Shown: positions 45,891-55,154, counted from the first letter of the stretch. The stretch: 64,000 nucleotides of DNA from an uncultured SAR86 cluster bacterium (GCA_902547295.1 CACCNJ010000002.1:1-64000), one strand, 5' to 3'. Numbers and translations: made by a program. The notes: generated by a model not told the origin, from the sequence alone.

Positions 45891-46529
45891 ATGAGCGCTG
45901 CAAAGATAAGTGTTGCAAAAAAAGCAATTGATTATATTGAAAAAAAACTATCAATAGAGACTGTTCTGGGCATTGGTACTGGTTCAACAGTGAATTACTT
46001 TATTAAAGAATTAGATGCATATAAAAATCTTTTTCGAGGAGCAGTATCAAGTTCGGAAGCATCTTCACAACTTCTAAGAGAAAACAATATTGAGGTCTTT
46101 AGTTTAAATGATGTTAATCAAATAGATTTTTACATTGATGGAGCAGACGAGGTGTCACCAAATAACTTTCTAATCAAAGGTGGTGGTGGTGCGCACACAA
46201 GAGAAAAGATAGTAGCAGCAGCGGCACAAGAATTTATATGCATTGTTGATAAAACAAAGATGGTTGATAAACTTGGGGCCTTCCCTCTTCCAGTCGAAGT
46301 AATTCCAGAAGCAAGAAGTTCTGTTGCAAGAAAAATTGTAGCTTTAGGTGGTAAACCAATATACAGAGAAAATTTTATTACTGATCAAGGAAATCATATT
46401 ATTGACGTAGAAGAAATAGATATCAGTGAACCTGAAGCCTTAGAGGTTTTATTAAATAATATTCCAGGTGTCGTTGATAACGGAATCTTTGCTTTTAATA
46501 AACCTGAGGTTGTGTTGGTATCTGACTAA
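45891..46529 (+). CDS. rpiA: Ribose-5-phosphate isomerase A
   Basis: Interconverts ribose-5-phosphate and ribulose-5-phosphate. The ATG at 45891 gives 212 residues; TATTAT ends 6 nt before it. Motifs are GIGTGSTVNYFI, YIDGADEVSP, KGGGGAHTREKI with catalytic residues, and VDKTKMVDKLGAFPLPVEV. It is divergent from ilvA, as rpiA lies near ilvA in several Gammaproteobacteria. Confidence 0.95.
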   Translation: MSAAKISVAKKAIDYIEKKLSIETVLGIGTGSTVNYFIKELDAYKNLFRGAVSSSEASSQLLRENNIEVFSLNDVNQIDFYIDGADEVSPNNFLIKGGGGAHTREKIVAAAAQEFICIVDKTKMVDKLGAFPLPVEVIPEARSSVARKIVALGGKPIYRENFITDQGNHIIDVEEIDISEPEALEVLLNNIPGVVDNGIFAFNKPEVVLVSD

Positions 46530-46532
46530 AGA

Positions 46533-47057
46533 CTATAAAAGTTCTTCTATTTGAGATAGTAATTCTGGCGAATCAGGTTTTACCCTTGATCCAAATGTAG
46601 ATACGACTTTACCATCTCTAGAAATTAGATACTTATTGAAATTCCATGAAGGTGAGACACCACTCTGGGCTATCAATTTTTTGTATAAAGGATTAGCTTT
46701 GCTACCTCTTACTTTTGAAGTGGCAAACATTGGGAAATCTACCCCATATTCAGTAGAGCAAAACTCAGCAACATCTGCTTCATCTGAATACTCTTGCATG
46801 AAGTCTCTCGATGGAACTCCGAGAACAACAAATCCTTCGTTTTTGTAATCTTCATAAAGTTTTTGAAGAGAAGAATATTGATAGGTATATCCGCATCTAC
46901 TCGCAACATTTACAACTAAAACAACTTGATCTGTATATTCACATAAGTTGACACTTTCACTTGAATCCAGAACTCTCATTTCAGTATCAAGCAAATCTGA
47001 ACATGCTTCAGAATAAAAAGAAAATAATAAAATAAAAAGAGGTGCAATCTTTTTCAT
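46533..47057 (-). CDS. Glutathione peroxidase-family protein, exported
   Basis: 174 residues with an N-terminal signal peptide (MKKIAPLFILLFSFYSEAC), so probably periplasmic. The thioredoxin-fold peroxidase has the peroxidatic Cys in VVNVASRCGYTYQY (about residue 55), a shifted second block (GVPSRDFMQEY instead of GFPCNQFGGQE) and the Trp-Asn pair in SPSWNFNKYL. It reduces hydroperoxides, more likely with thioredoxin-like donors than glutathione. TAGAAT ends 6 nt before the ATG; a longer transcript from the structured leader upstream may also reach it. Confidence 0.88.
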   Translation of the reverse strand: MKKIAPLFILLFSFYSEACSDLLDTEMRVLDSSESVNLCEYTDQVVLVVNVASRCGYTYQYSSLQKLYEDYKNEGFVVLGVPSRDFMQEYSDEADVAEFCSTEYGVDFPMFATSKVRGSKANPLYKKLIAQSGVSPSWNFNKYLISRDGKVVSTFGSRVKPDSPELLSQIEELL

Positions 47058-47071
47058 GTGTGTATTCTAAC

Positions 47072-47158
47072 CTAAGTAATAGGAGTTATTGCAGAAAGAG
47101 AGGAAATGAAAATGGTTACTAAAAAAATGATTTCTATGTTATCCCTAATTTTATTCAT
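47072..47158 (-). CDS. Candidate small membrane peptide (28 aa) before the peroxidase gene
   Basis: ATG at 47158 is preceded by AAAAGG about 10 nt upstream and encodes MNKIRDNIEIIFLVTIFISS then LSAITPIT: a charged start followed by one hydrophobic helix. It ends 14 bp before the peroxidase ATG. The leader upstream has two perfect hairpins and a good promoter. It may be a real small protein or chance reading; coding cannot be proved at this length. Confidence 0.4.
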   Translation of the reverse strand: MNKIRDNIEIIFLVTIFISSLSAITPIT

Positions 47159-47172
47159 AAATTTACAACCTT

Positions 47173-47249
47173 TTAAAGAGATGGAGGGACTGAGCCCTCC
47201 ATGATTCCAGAGTGTCAGCAAAATATAATAGGGGAGAGGAGTGCTGACA
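47173..47249 (-). promoter_or_regulatory. Structured two-hairpin leader with possible leader peptide
   Basis: On the minus strand, TGTCAGCA (47242-47249) pairs with TGCTGACA (47213-47220) around a 21-nt pyrimidine-rich loop, and ATGGAGGG (47195-47202) pairs with CCCTCCAT (47181-47188) around a 6-nt loop. The second hairpin contains a start codon for a nine-codon frame (MEGSVPPSL, 47173-47202). The CTCC of loop 1 could pair with GGAG of hairpin 2, allowing an alternative fold. Function unknown. Confidence 0.55.
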
Positions 47250-47255
47250 TACATT

Positions 47256-47283
47256 ATTATATGTATTTATAATCAATTATCAA
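47256..47283 (-). promoter_or_regulatory. Predicted promoter of the two-hairpin leader
   Basis: On the minus strand TTGATA (47278-47283) and a perfect TATAAT (47256-47261) are separated by 16 nt. Initiation would fall at about 47249, the first base of hairpin 1, so the RNA should begin with that stem. Confidence 0.6.
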
Positions 47284-47317
47284 TAGTATTTATAAAATAA
47301 ATCATGTTTTTTTTATG

Positions 47318-47323
47318 TATAAT
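47318..47323 (+). promoter_or_regulatory. -10 box upstream of the FadJ-like gene
   Basis: TATAAT at 47318-47323 lies 29 nt before the TTG start, leaving room for a leader with GGAGA (47342-47346). The -35 is unclear. The rest of the 47058-47352 gap holds the divergent leader and its promoter. Confidence 0.4.
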
Positions 47324-47352
47324 GCTTTTTTAACTATTTTTGGAGAAATATC

Positions 47353-49506
47353 TTGAAAGGTACAGTTTTATACGAAGTAAAGGACAATGTTGCCCTACTC
47401 ACAGTTGATAACCCGCCAGTAAATCCCCTAAGCGATGGAGTCAGGACTGGTTTATACGAATCATTAACAAAAGCAGAAGAAGATGATTCAGTTCTAGGAG
47501 TTGTTTTAACAGGAAATGGTAGAGCCTTTATTGCTGGAGCTGATATATCAGAATTTGGTGGAAATGTAGAAGGTGTAAGCTTAAATGAGGTATTTCAAAA
47601 ACTGGAGCATTGCAGTAAACCCGTTGTAGCTGCCATAAATGGTATAGCTTTAGGAGGTGGACTAGAAACAGCACTTTGCTGCAACTACAGGATTGCAGAT
47701 AAAAGCGCGTTTGTTGGCCTTCCAGAGGTTAATTTAGGCTTATTGCCAGGTGGAGGCGGCACTCAAAGGCTTCCGAGGCTTGCAGGACCATCTAAAGCAC
47801 TAAAGATGATGCTTACTGGAGCACATGTTCCTGCTAAAAAGGCTTTAGATATGGGAATAGTTGATGGTATATCTGAAGATGTGGTCAATGAATCTATAGA
47901 ATTCATAAAAAATAAAGCTGACAGTAATGAAGAACATCCAAAAGTAAGAGATTTAAACTCAAAAATGATAGAGGCTCGTGGCGATGATAAAGTTCTTCTT
48001 GAAGCTCAGGCCATGGCATCTAAGGGAAGAAAGGGTCAATTTGCTCCTGGACAAATCATAAAGTGTGTAGAAGCAGCAATTAATATTGATGATTTTGACG
48101 AAGGACTAAAAAAAGAGGGTGAATATTTTCTTGAATGTTTAATGCATCCTCAAAGAGAAGCAATGATCCATATTTTCTTTGGTGAAAGAGCAGCTTCAAA
48201 GATTTCTGACGTTCCTAAAGAAACTAATGTTATGGATATTAAAAAAGCAGGCATTATTGGTTCTGGAACTATGGGAGGTGGAATAGCAATGTGTTTTGCT
48301 AATGCAGGCATTCCCGTTCATATTATCGATCAGGATGAGGAAAACCTTAAAAGAGGAGTTTCAGTAATAGAAAAAAATTATGACTTTATGGTTAATAAAG
48401 GGCGTCTATCTCCTGAACAAAAAGATGCTGTATTTGGACTAGTATCGTCCAGTTTAGATTATAAAGATGTCTCTGATTGCGATATTGTTATTGAAGCAGT
48501 ATATGAAAATCTTGAATTAAAACATGAAATTTTTAAATCATTAGATGCTCATGTTAAGGAAGGCGCTATTCTAGCCAGTAATACATCAGGTTTAGATATA
48601 GATTCTATTGCATCAGTAACTAATAGGCCTGAATTGGTAGTGGGTACTCACTTTTTTAGTCCTGCTAATATAATGCGACTATTGGAAGTTGTCCGAGGAG
48701 AACAAACATCTGATGAAACATTAGCAACTATTATGGCCATAGGAAAGAGACTTAAAAAGGCAGCTGTTGTTTCATTAAATGCTCCTGGTTTTATTGGTAA
48801 TAGAATGTTATTTGGCTATACAGCTCAAGCAAATATGTTATTACTTGAAGGTGCATTGCCACATCAAATTGATCAAGCATTAGAATCCTTTGGTCTAAAT
48901 ATGGGTCCATTTAGAATGATGGATCTCGTTGGATTAGACCTTGGTTGGAGAGCAAGAAAATTAAGTGGTAAAGAGTCCCCTCTTCATGCAAAAATCGGTG
49001 ATGAATTATGTGAACAAGATAGATATGGTCAAAAAAGTGGTGCTGGTTATTATAATTACTCGGAAGGTTCTAGAGCACCAAATCCAGCTCCTGAAAATGA
49101 AGCAGTATATGAAAAGATCTCATCAGAAAATGGATTTACAAGAAGAGACATTTCTGATGAAGAAATTGTAGAGAGATGTATATTAGCTCTGATTAATGAA
49201 GGGGCAGATATTTTATCTGAAGGTGTCGCACAACGAGCGGCTGATATTGATGTAGTTTATATAAATGGATATGGATTTCCAATATGGAGAGGCGGTCCGA
49301 TGCATCATGCAAATGCAATGGGACTTGATAAAGTAATTGAGAAGCTTGAAAAATATAGAGAAATTACAGGTAATGATGTCTACAAACCAAGTGAAATGCT
49401 AGTGAATCTGGCAAAAGATGGTGGAAAACTTGGAGAGGCCCCTCAAAAAGGAGATAGGAAGGAAAAATTAGGTTTTGAAATGTCGTCAGTTGCAAACAAT
49501 TTTTAG
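47353..49506 (+). CDS. FadJ/FadB-like enoyl-CoA hydratase / 3-hydroxyacyl-CoA dehydrogenase
   Basis: Bifunctional beta-oxidation enzyme of 717 residues. The start is TTG with GGAGA 6 nt upstream. The N-terminal hydratase/isomerase (about 1-190) has GNGRAFIAGADISEFGG and LPEVNLGLLPGGGGTQRLPRLAG. The dehydrogenase (about 300-600) has the NAD loop GSGTMGGGIAMCFANAG and GTHFFSPANIMRLLEVV; a second C-terminal dehydrogenase part follows (GYGFPIWRGGPMHHA). The order is as in the peroxisomal bifunctional enzyme. No thiolase gene is adjacent. Confidence 0.93.
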   Translation: MKGTVLYEVKDNVALLTVDNPPVNPLSDGVRTGLYESLTKAEEDDSVLGVVLTGNGRAFIAGADISEFGGNVEGVSLNEVFQKLEHCSKPVVAAINGIALGGGLETALCCNYRIADKSAFVGLPEVNLGLLPGGGGTQRLPRLAGPSKALKMMLTGAHVPAKKALDMGIVDGISEDVVNESIEFIKNKADSNEEHPKVRDLNSKMIEARGDDKVLLEAQAMASKGRKGQFAPGQIIKCVEAAINIDDFDEGLKKEGEYFLECLMHPQREAMIHIFFGERAASKISDVPKETNVMDIKKAGIIGSGTMGGGIAMCFANAGIPVHIIDQDEENLKRGVSVIEKNYDFMVNKGRLSPEQKDAVFGLVSSSLDYKDVSDCDIVIEAVYENLELKHEIFKSLDAHVKEGAILASNTSGLDIDSIASVTNRPELVVGTHFFSPANIMRLLEVVRGEQTSDETLATIMAIGKRLKKAAVVSLNAPGFIGNRMLFGYTAQANMLLLEGALPHQIDQALESFGLNMGPFRMMDLVGLDLGWRARKLSGKESPLHAKIGDELCEQDRYGQKSGAGYYNYSEGSRAPNPAPENEAVYEKISSENGFTRRDISDEEIVERCILALINEGADILSEGVAQRAADIDVVYINGYGFPIWRGGPMHHANAMGLDKVIEKLEKYREITGNDVYKPSEMLVNLAKDGGKLGEAPQKGDRKEKLGFEMSSVANNF

Positions 49507-49533
49507 ATTTAATAAATTAGAAAACTAGATGAT

Positions 49534-50085
49534 TTAGGCTCTAATTTGGACTTTTGTCCCTTCTGATACCATATCGAATAGCTCTATCACATCATTGTTG
49601 AACATTCTTATACATCCGTGTGAGGCTTTTTTACCAATTAAGCCCTCTTCGTGGGTACCATGTATATAGATATATCTACTATAAGAATCTACTCCAACCC
49701 CCCTATTTATACCGTTTTCAAGCCCATCTAGCCATAATATCCTGGATGTTACAAAGTCATCCTCTGTATCATTAGGATTGATTTGAATTTCTGCTCTTTT
49801 GTTTGTGTTTTCTCTTGCAGTAAATATTGTATTAATTGGAGCATTATCTCCAATTTTTTCTTTAATTTCATGCAAACCCAGTGGAGTTTTAAAGGAATTT
49901 TCAATTTGACCTTCCCCATATTTTGATGTTGAAACTGGAAAACTTTGGACTAAATTATCATTATTATACAAATAAAGCCTTTGCTCAGAAATATCAACAA
50001 TAATTTCGTTATTTTGACTATAAGATTCAGTAAAGAAAAATGTCATAACAACCGAACAAATTAAGATCTTAGTGCTTTTTTCCAT
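49534..50085 (-). CDS. L,D-transpeptidase (YkuD domain), exported
   Basis: 183-residue periplasmic enzyme with a signal peptide (about 1-23) and one YkuD domain: IIVDISEQRLYLYNNDNLVQSFPVSTSKYG at the start and the catalytic HGTHEEGLIGKKASHGCIRMFNNDVIELF (His and Cys). It can form 3-3 peptidoglycan cross-links or attach proteins to the wall. The start overlaps lnt by 25 bp, so it is the last gene of the miaB-lnt unit. Confidence 0.9.
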   Translation of the reverse strand: MEKSTKILICSVVMTFFFTESYSQNNEIIVDISEQRLYLYNNDNLVQSFPVSTSKYGEGQIENSFKTPLGLHEIKEKIGDNAPINTIFTARENTNKRAEIQINPNDTEDDFVTSRILWLDGLENGINRGVGVDSYSRYIYIHGTHEEGLIGKKASHGCIRMFNNDVIELFDMVSEGTKVQIRA

Positions 50086-51521
50086 ATAAACTTTAAAAAA
50101 GGAATTGAAACTATTATAAACGATAAAATTATAAAAAATAAATGTCCATTTCTTGAATAAAAAGTACTGTTTTTAATTAATTTTACGTTACCCTCAAGAA
50201 TGTCTGACTTTCCTTTATCTAATAAAGTAACAATTGTTCCTTTATTAGAAATAATTGCTGATATACCGTCATTTGTTGCTCTTATTGTATATCTATTGTT
50301 CTCAATAGATCTCACTCTAGCAATACTTAAATGATGATATGGTCCAATAGAATTTCCAAACCATGTGTCATTTGAGACATTAATCATTAATAAAGAACTT
50401 TTATTCATCTTTCTTACTGTATTTGGAAAGGCAATATCAAAGCAAATTGGACTAGAAATGGGAATATTATCAAGAATCCTTATATTTTCTTGTAACTGGC
50501 TCCCATGTGAAACATTGGACATTGGTAAATCAAAAAAATTTATTATTCCTCTAAGACCTTCAATAAAAGGAATATACTCACCAAATGGTACTAGATGTAT
50601 TTTTTTATATGCTTCATTATATCTAGGACTATAAATTGCGTTATATAATTTTGCATCTTCATATTTCCATACGCCTAAAATAATTTTTTCAGAAATTTCT
50701 GTATTTTTTAGAAAATCTATAAATCTAATACTATTCTGAGAGTACGGCAGCTCAGCTTCAGGTAATACTACTAACTCAGAATCTTTAGAAACTGTATCTA
50801 TAAGTTTATTTAGGTTGTCCTCGATCTTTAAATAATAATTATCTTCATATTTTAAAAAAGGATCTGATGCTGGTTGAACAATTGACACCTTGATACCATC
50901 TTTGATTTCATCTGCAGGTGAAAATGGTAATAAGGAAATTATAAGTATTGCAACTGAAACATAGGATATCTTATTATTTGAGTAAACGATGAACAATGCG
51001 CATATAAAATAAATGAAAAAGGAGGCAGCTGTTACGCCAAAGATAGGATAAATATTCTGTGATATTGTATCCAAAAATATATTACCTGGTATTAGCCATG
51101 GAACCCCGTTTAGAAAAAAATATCTACTAAACTCGCTAATAGTAAATATAGAAGAAATAAAAAGAACACTAAAAAAGTTGTTGTTTATTTTAGTAAAACT
51201 TAAGGCTGATTTTAGTATCAATAGGGGGGAAGTAAATATCAATGTTAATATTACAACTAATAGAATATATATAATTGAGGACATTGCTATTGTTGTTTCT
51301 CCATAATAGTAAACACTTACTATTATCCAAGACATTCCTAATCCCCAATGCCCTAAACCCCAGCAAAAAACTTTCCAAAAGACACCATTATTATTTGATA
51401 TTAATAAGTGAATCAAATAACCATAAGATATGAAAATTAAGAATTTAATTGAGAAGGGTGCGAATGCAAAAATTCCTATTAATCCAAATAATACTGGAAT
51501 AATAAAATTTAAAATCTTCAT
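50061..51521 (-). CDS. lnt: Apolipoprotein N-acyltransferase
   Basis: Inner-membrane enzyme adding the third acyl chain to lipoproteins. It has 486 residues: hydrophobic N-terminal helices (about 1-200), then a periplasmic nitrilase domain with the catalytic Glu in LVVLPEAELPYS, Lys in YKKIHLVPFGEYIP and Cys in SSPICFDIAFP, then a last helix. It serves the several predicted lipoproteins in this window. It overlaps corC by 4 bp; order as in E. coli. Confidence 0.94.
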   Translation of the reverse strand: MKILNFIIPVLFGLIGIFAFAPFSIKFLIFISYGYLIHLLISNNNGVFWKVFCWGLGHWGLGMSWIIVSVYYYGETTIAMSSIIYILLVVILTLIFTSPLLILKSALSFTKINNNFFSVLFISSIFTISEFSRYFFLNGVPWLIPGNIFLDTISQNIYPIFGVTAASFFIYFICALFIVYSNNKISYVSVAILIISLLPFSPADEIKDGIKVSIVQPASDPFLKYEDNYYLKIEDNLNKLIDTVSKDSELVVLPEAELPYSQNSIRFIDFLKNTEISEKIILGVWKYEDAKLYNAIYSPRYNEAYKKIHLVPFGEYIPFIEGLRGIINFFDLPMSNVSHGSQLQENIRILDNIPISSPICFDIAFPNTVRKMNKSSLLMINVSNDTWFGNSIGPYHHLSIARVRSIENNRYTIRATNDGISAIISNKGTIVTLLDKGKSDILEGNVKLIKNSTFYSRNGHLFFIILSFIIVSIPFLKFIWKKALRS

Positions 51522-52375
51522 TTATTTATTGAAACAATAAACTTCTTTATTCTTCTATTATCTGTGTCTGAAACCTTTATTGAGATATTCTCTAATTTAA
51601 TTTTATCGCCAATCTTTGGTAACACTCCATATTCAGAAATAAATAATCCTCCCAAGGTTTCGGCATCAATAGTAAGTGGATCTAGTTCAAGTTCAAAGAA
51701 ACTAACAAACTCTTCTATTTCAATTTTTGCATCTACATTATATTTATTAGTTGAGACTTCTATTATTTCTTGCTCTTCGATGTCATGTTCATCTTCAATC
51801 TCTCCAACTAATTCTTCAAGAATATCTTCAATTGTAATAAGTCCACATATTTCTCCATATTCATCTATAACTACTGCTAAATGAGATCTATCTTGTTTAA
51901 ATTCTTCTAGAAGTGAATCAGCCTTTTTGGTTTCAGGAACAACATTTGGATCTCTAAGCATCTCATTAATATCAAAATCGGCAGTACCTTTAAATAGTTT
52001 TGGTAAGATATCTTTAGCTAATAAGATACCAGCTACCTCATTTCTTTCCTCACCCAAGACTGGATATCTAGAGTGGCCTGATTCAATTATTCTTTTGATG
52101 ATTTCGTTAGTATCGTCTTTAACTTGTATTGTTACCATATCAACTTTTGGAATCATTATCTCTTTTACAGTGATATCTCCTAAACGAATTGCTTTACTGG
52201 CAATTGATTCTGCCTCTTTATCAATTATTTTTTGATCAACAGCGTCTTTTAGAAACTCAGTTACCTCAGATACGCTTTGAGTTTTTATGAAAAATGGATT
52301 TCTAAAATATTTTTTTAATTTATTAATAATCCCCGACGGAGGCTTATTATCTTCTTGATTTTGTTTTTCGTTCAT
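51518..52375 (-). CDS. corC: CBS-domain protein CorC/YbeX
   Basis: 285-residue cytosolic protein linked to Mg/Co efflux. It has two CBS repeats (about 70-190; IMIPKVDMVTIQ, SGHSRYPVLGEERNEVAGIL, DRSHLAVVIDEYGEICGLITIEDILEELVGEIEDEHD) and a C-terminal CorC_HlyC domain (about 205-283; ETLGGLFISEYGVLPKIGDKI). It lies between ybeY and lnt with 1 bp and 4 bp overlaps. There is no transmembrane part. Confidence 0.93.
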   Translation of the reverse strand: MNEKQNQEDNKPPSGIINKLKKYFRNPFFIKTQSVSEVTEFLKDAVDQKIIDKEAESIASKAIRLGDITVKEIMIPKVDMVTIQVKDDTNEIIKRIIESGHSRYPVLGEERNEVAGILLAKDILPKLFKGTADFDINEMLRDPNVVPETKKADSLLEEFKQDRSHLAVVIDEYGEICGLITIEDILEELVGEIEDEHDIEEQEIIEVSTNKYNVDAKIEIEEFVSFFELELDPLTIDAETLGGLFISEYGVLPKIGDKIKLENISIKVSDTDNRRIKKFIVSINK

Positions 52376-52821
52376 TAATATGGATTGTCGATATTTATTT
52401 TTTTAAGCAATTTTATCTCTTTATTTTCCATTTGAGCTGCCATTTCATTATTTTCATGGTCAAACCCTAATATATGATATACGCCATGAATTAACATGTG
52501 AATTAAATGATCATCAAATTTTTTATTTTGTTGACGAGATTCTTCTTCTAAATATTGATAACTTATTGCAATATCGCCCAAATCTCCTGTGATTGACTTT
52601 GAGATATCTTCATTTGTGAAAGATAGTACATTTGTAGGTGAGTTTTTCTTTCTGTACTTGTTGTTTAGTTCTTGTATTTCATTATTGTTTAAAATTTTTA
52701 AATTCACAGAACAGTTGGAGAGCTTTTCTTCCTCACAAATTAATGAAAAGGCCATATTAAGTTTATTCTCAAGTTGAGTTGAAATTGAAAAATTTCCTGA
52801 TGTTAAAATATTGAGACTCAC
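52375..52821 (-). CDS. ybeY: Endoribonuclease YbeY
   Basis: 148-residue metal-dependent RNase involved in 16S rRNA 3'-end maturation and ribosome quality control. The zinc site HGVYHILGFDHEN is at about residues 110-122, and the family segment YRKKNSPTNVLSFTNED is upstream of it. It sits directly after ybeZ, as in E. coli. Confidence 0.95.
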   Translation of the reverse strand: MSLNILTSGNFSISTQLENKLNMAFSLICEEEKLSNCSVNLKILNNNEIQELNNKYRKKNSPTNVLSFTNEDISKSITGDLGDIAISYQYLEEESRQQNKKFDDHLIHMLIHGVYHILGFDHENNEMAAQMENKEIKLLKKINIDNPY

Positions 52822-53778
52822 CTATAAACCTAACTTGTCCTCAAAATATTTATAAGCATCAATAATTTTTTTAACTAGAGGATGCCTCACAACATCTGAT
52901 GACGAAAAGTTAGTAAAGCCTATGCCATCGGTATCTTTAAGAACTTCTATAGCGTCTGACAAACCTGATTTAATATTTTTTGGAAGATCTATTTGAGTTA
53001 AATCACCATTAATTACAAGATAAGAACCAAAGCCCATTCTAGTTAAAACCATCTTCATTTGTTCTTTTGTTGTATTTTGGCTTTCATCGACAATTATAAA
53101 TGAGTTATTTAGTGTCCTTCCTCTCATATATGCTAAAGGAGCTATTTCAACGATACCTCTTTCAAGTAGTTTTTCAGTTTTTTCAACTCCGAGCATCTCA
53201 TATAAAGCATCGTAAAGAGGGCGAAGATATGGATCAACTTTTTGAGATAAATCTCCTGGTAAAAACCCAAGTTTTTCACCAGCTTCTACTGCAGGTCTTA
53301 TTAAAATAATTCTATCTACTTTTTCATTTAAAAGATGATCAACTGCTAGTGCAACAGCCAGGTATGTTTTTCCAGTTCCAGCAGGACCAATTCCAAAGTT
53401 AATTTCATTATTTGAAATATTTTCAATATAAGTTTTTTGATTTTTTCCTCTTGGCATGACACTTTTTTTAGGTGTTTTGATTTTAATAACATTAGTTATA
53501 TTTTTATCTGACTCTTGTATGCACAAATTTAGTGTTTCGCTATTAATCTCAATTCCTTGGCCTGCTGCTTCGTATAACTTTCTTAAAGCATCTACGGATA
53601 GATCAACATTTTTTTTGTTTCCTTTAATTTTAAGATTATTACCATTTTGAAAAATCTTTACGTTAAATGTCTTTTCTACAAATTTAAGATTTTCATTAAG
53701 TTCGCCAACGAACCTAACCATAACATTTGCATCTGAGGGTTGTAATTCTAGACTAGTTAAAGATGAATCAGTTGACAT
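52822..53778 (-). CDS. ybeZ: PhoH-like ATPase YbeZ
   Basis: 318-residue PhoH-family protein, a partner of YbeY in RNA processing. An N-terminal KH-like part (about 20-90) precedes the ATPase: Walker A GPAGTGKTYLAVALAV (about 131-146), FLPGDLSQKVDPYLRPLYDAL and Walker B SFIIVDESQNTTKEQMKM, then GDLTQIDLP. It abuts ybeY and overlaps miaB by 1 bp. Confidence 0.94.
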   Translation of the reverse strand: MSTDSSLTSLELQPSDANVMVRFVGELNENLKFVEKTFNVKIFQNGNNLKIKGNKKNVDLSVDALRKLYEAAGQGIEINSETLNLCIQESDKNITNVIKIKTPKKSVMPRGKNQKTYIENISNNEINFGIGPAGTGKTYLAVALAVDHLLNEKVDRIILIRPAVEAGEKLGFLPGDLSQKVDPYLRPLYDALYEMLGVEKTEKLLERGIVEIAPLAYMRGRTLNNSFIIVDESQNTTKEQMKMVLTRMGFGSYLVINGDLTQIDLPKNIKSGLSDAIEVLKDTDGIGFTNFSSSDVVRHPLVKKIIDAYKYFEDKLGL

Positions 53779-55103
53779 TAATTTTGTAAATTACCTCTTA
53801 AACAATTTGGCAGTGCTTCATTAATTTGAATATTAATGATTTGCCCAACTAAATCAATATCATTTGATGGAAAATTAACAACTCGATTACATATAGTTCT
53901 TCCTTGTAATTGTCCTGGATCTCTTTTTGACTGTCCATAGACTAAGCAGTTTTGCAATGTACCAACCTTCTTTCTGCTAAATCCAAATGAAAGTTGGTTT
54001 AGTCTCTCTTGAAGAATATTTAATCTTTCTTTTTTTTCTTCTTGAGTTACATCATCTTCCATATCTGATGCAGTTGTATTTGGTCTGGGACTATATATAA
54101 AACTAAATGACTCATCAAACCTTACTTCATTAATTACATTCATGGTCCCCATGAAATCATCATTTGTCTCACCAGGAAAGCCAACAATAAAATCTGAAGA
54201 AAAACTCATGTCAGGTCGTACTTTACGAATTTTTTCAATAAGATTTAGGTATTTTTCTACGTTATAACGTCTTCTCATTAATTTTAATATTCTATCTGAA
54301 CCACTTTGTACAGGAAGATGGACGTGACTTACAAGCTCAGGTACCTTATCGTAAACTTCAACAAGATCGTCTTTAAATTCATGTGGATGGCTTGTTGTAT
54401 ACCTAATCCTTTCAATATTTTCTATTTTTGCTGTTAACTCAATCAATTTAGCTAAAGAAGATTTTTCACCTTTATAGGTGCCTTTGAAATTGTTTACATT
54501 TTGGCCCAATAAATGAATCTCTCTAGTTCCATTTTCTGCAAGTGCAGATATCTCATTCAAAATATCTTCAATTGTTCTTGATACCTCATGACCTCTTGTT
54601 TTTGGAACAACACAAAAAGAACAATATTTATTACAGCCCTCAATGATTGAAACAAACGCTGAGGGTTCGCCAGTTCCATGCACAGGAATATGATTAAATT
54701 TTTCTAATTTTGGAAATGAAATATCAACTTGATTAATGTTTGTTTTATTTTTATTTTCATATAGCTCTGGTAATTTGTGGAGTGTCTGAGGTCCAAATAC
54801 GATATCTACTGCAGGAGCTCTTTTGATTATATTTTCACCTTCTTGTGATGCAACACATCCTCCTATAGCAATTTTCAAATCAGGATTTTTGTCTTTTATT
54901 TTTCGCCATCTTCCAATTTGATGAAATACCTTTTCTTGTGCTTTTTCTCTTATCGAACACGTATTAAGTATTAAAAGATCAGCTTCCTCTTCATTTTCTG
55001 CTAATTCAAAGCTTTCTTTTTCTTCTAAAAGATCAAACATTTTTGCAGAATCATATTCATTCATCTGACAACCATGTGTTTTTATAAATAATTTTTTTGT
55101 CAT
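53778..55103 (-). CDS. miaB: tRNA-2-methylthio-N6-dimethylallyladenosine synthase
   Basis: Radical-SAM methylthiotransferase acting on i6A37 of tRNAs reading UNN codons. The 441 residues have the UPF0004 domain with three cluster cysteines ([26 protein letters not shown]), the radical [11 protein letters not shown] (about 157-164) and a C-terminal TRAM domain (about 375-440). It is the first gene of the miaB-ybeZ-ybeY-corC-lnt-ldt unit and is divergent from the DUF1820 gene. Confidence 0.96.
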   Translation of the reverse strand: MTKKLFIKTHGCQMNEYDSAKMFDLLEEKESFELAENEEEADLLILNTCSIREKAQEKVFHQIGRWRKIKDKNPDLKIAIGGCVASQEGENIIKRAPAVDIVFGPQTLHKLPELYENKNKTNINQVDISFPKLEKFNHIPVHGTGEPSAFVSIIEGCNKYCSFCVVPKTRGHEVSRTIEDILNEISALAENGTREIHLLGQNVNNFKGTYKGEKSSLAKLIELTAKIENIERIRYTTSHPHEFKDDLVEVYDKVPELVSHVHLPVQSGSDRILKLMRRRYNVEKYLNLIEKIRKVRPDMSFSSDFIVGFPGETNDDFMGTMNVINEVRFDESFSFIYSPRPNTTASDMEDDVTQEEKKERLNILQERLNQLSFGFSRKKVGTLQNCLVYGQSKRDPGQLQGRTICNRVVNFPSNDIDLVGQIINIQINEALPNCLRGNLQN

Positions 55104-55148
55104 ATTTAATTAACTTTTTATAACTTTAATTATCAAACATTATTCCCA

Positions 55149-55154
55149 TATAAT
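55149..55154 (+). promoter_or_regulatory. -10-like TATAAT upstream of the DUF1820 gene
   Basis: TATAAT ends 8 nt before the ATG at 55163, with no Shine-Dalgarno. It is another case of leaderless geometry. The -35 side is weak. Confidence 0.4.

Noticed and set aside
47072..47254. A 60-codon minus-strand frame starting at 47254
   Set aside because: Its start lies upstream of the predicted transcription start and it reads through both hairpins. Only the last 28 codons (ATG at 47158, with AAAAGG before it) are kept as a candidate.
51564..52235. Two Ser-rich plus-strand frames opposite corC
   Set aside because: Composition is the complement of acidic corC codons; corC itself is fully supported and in a conserved operon.
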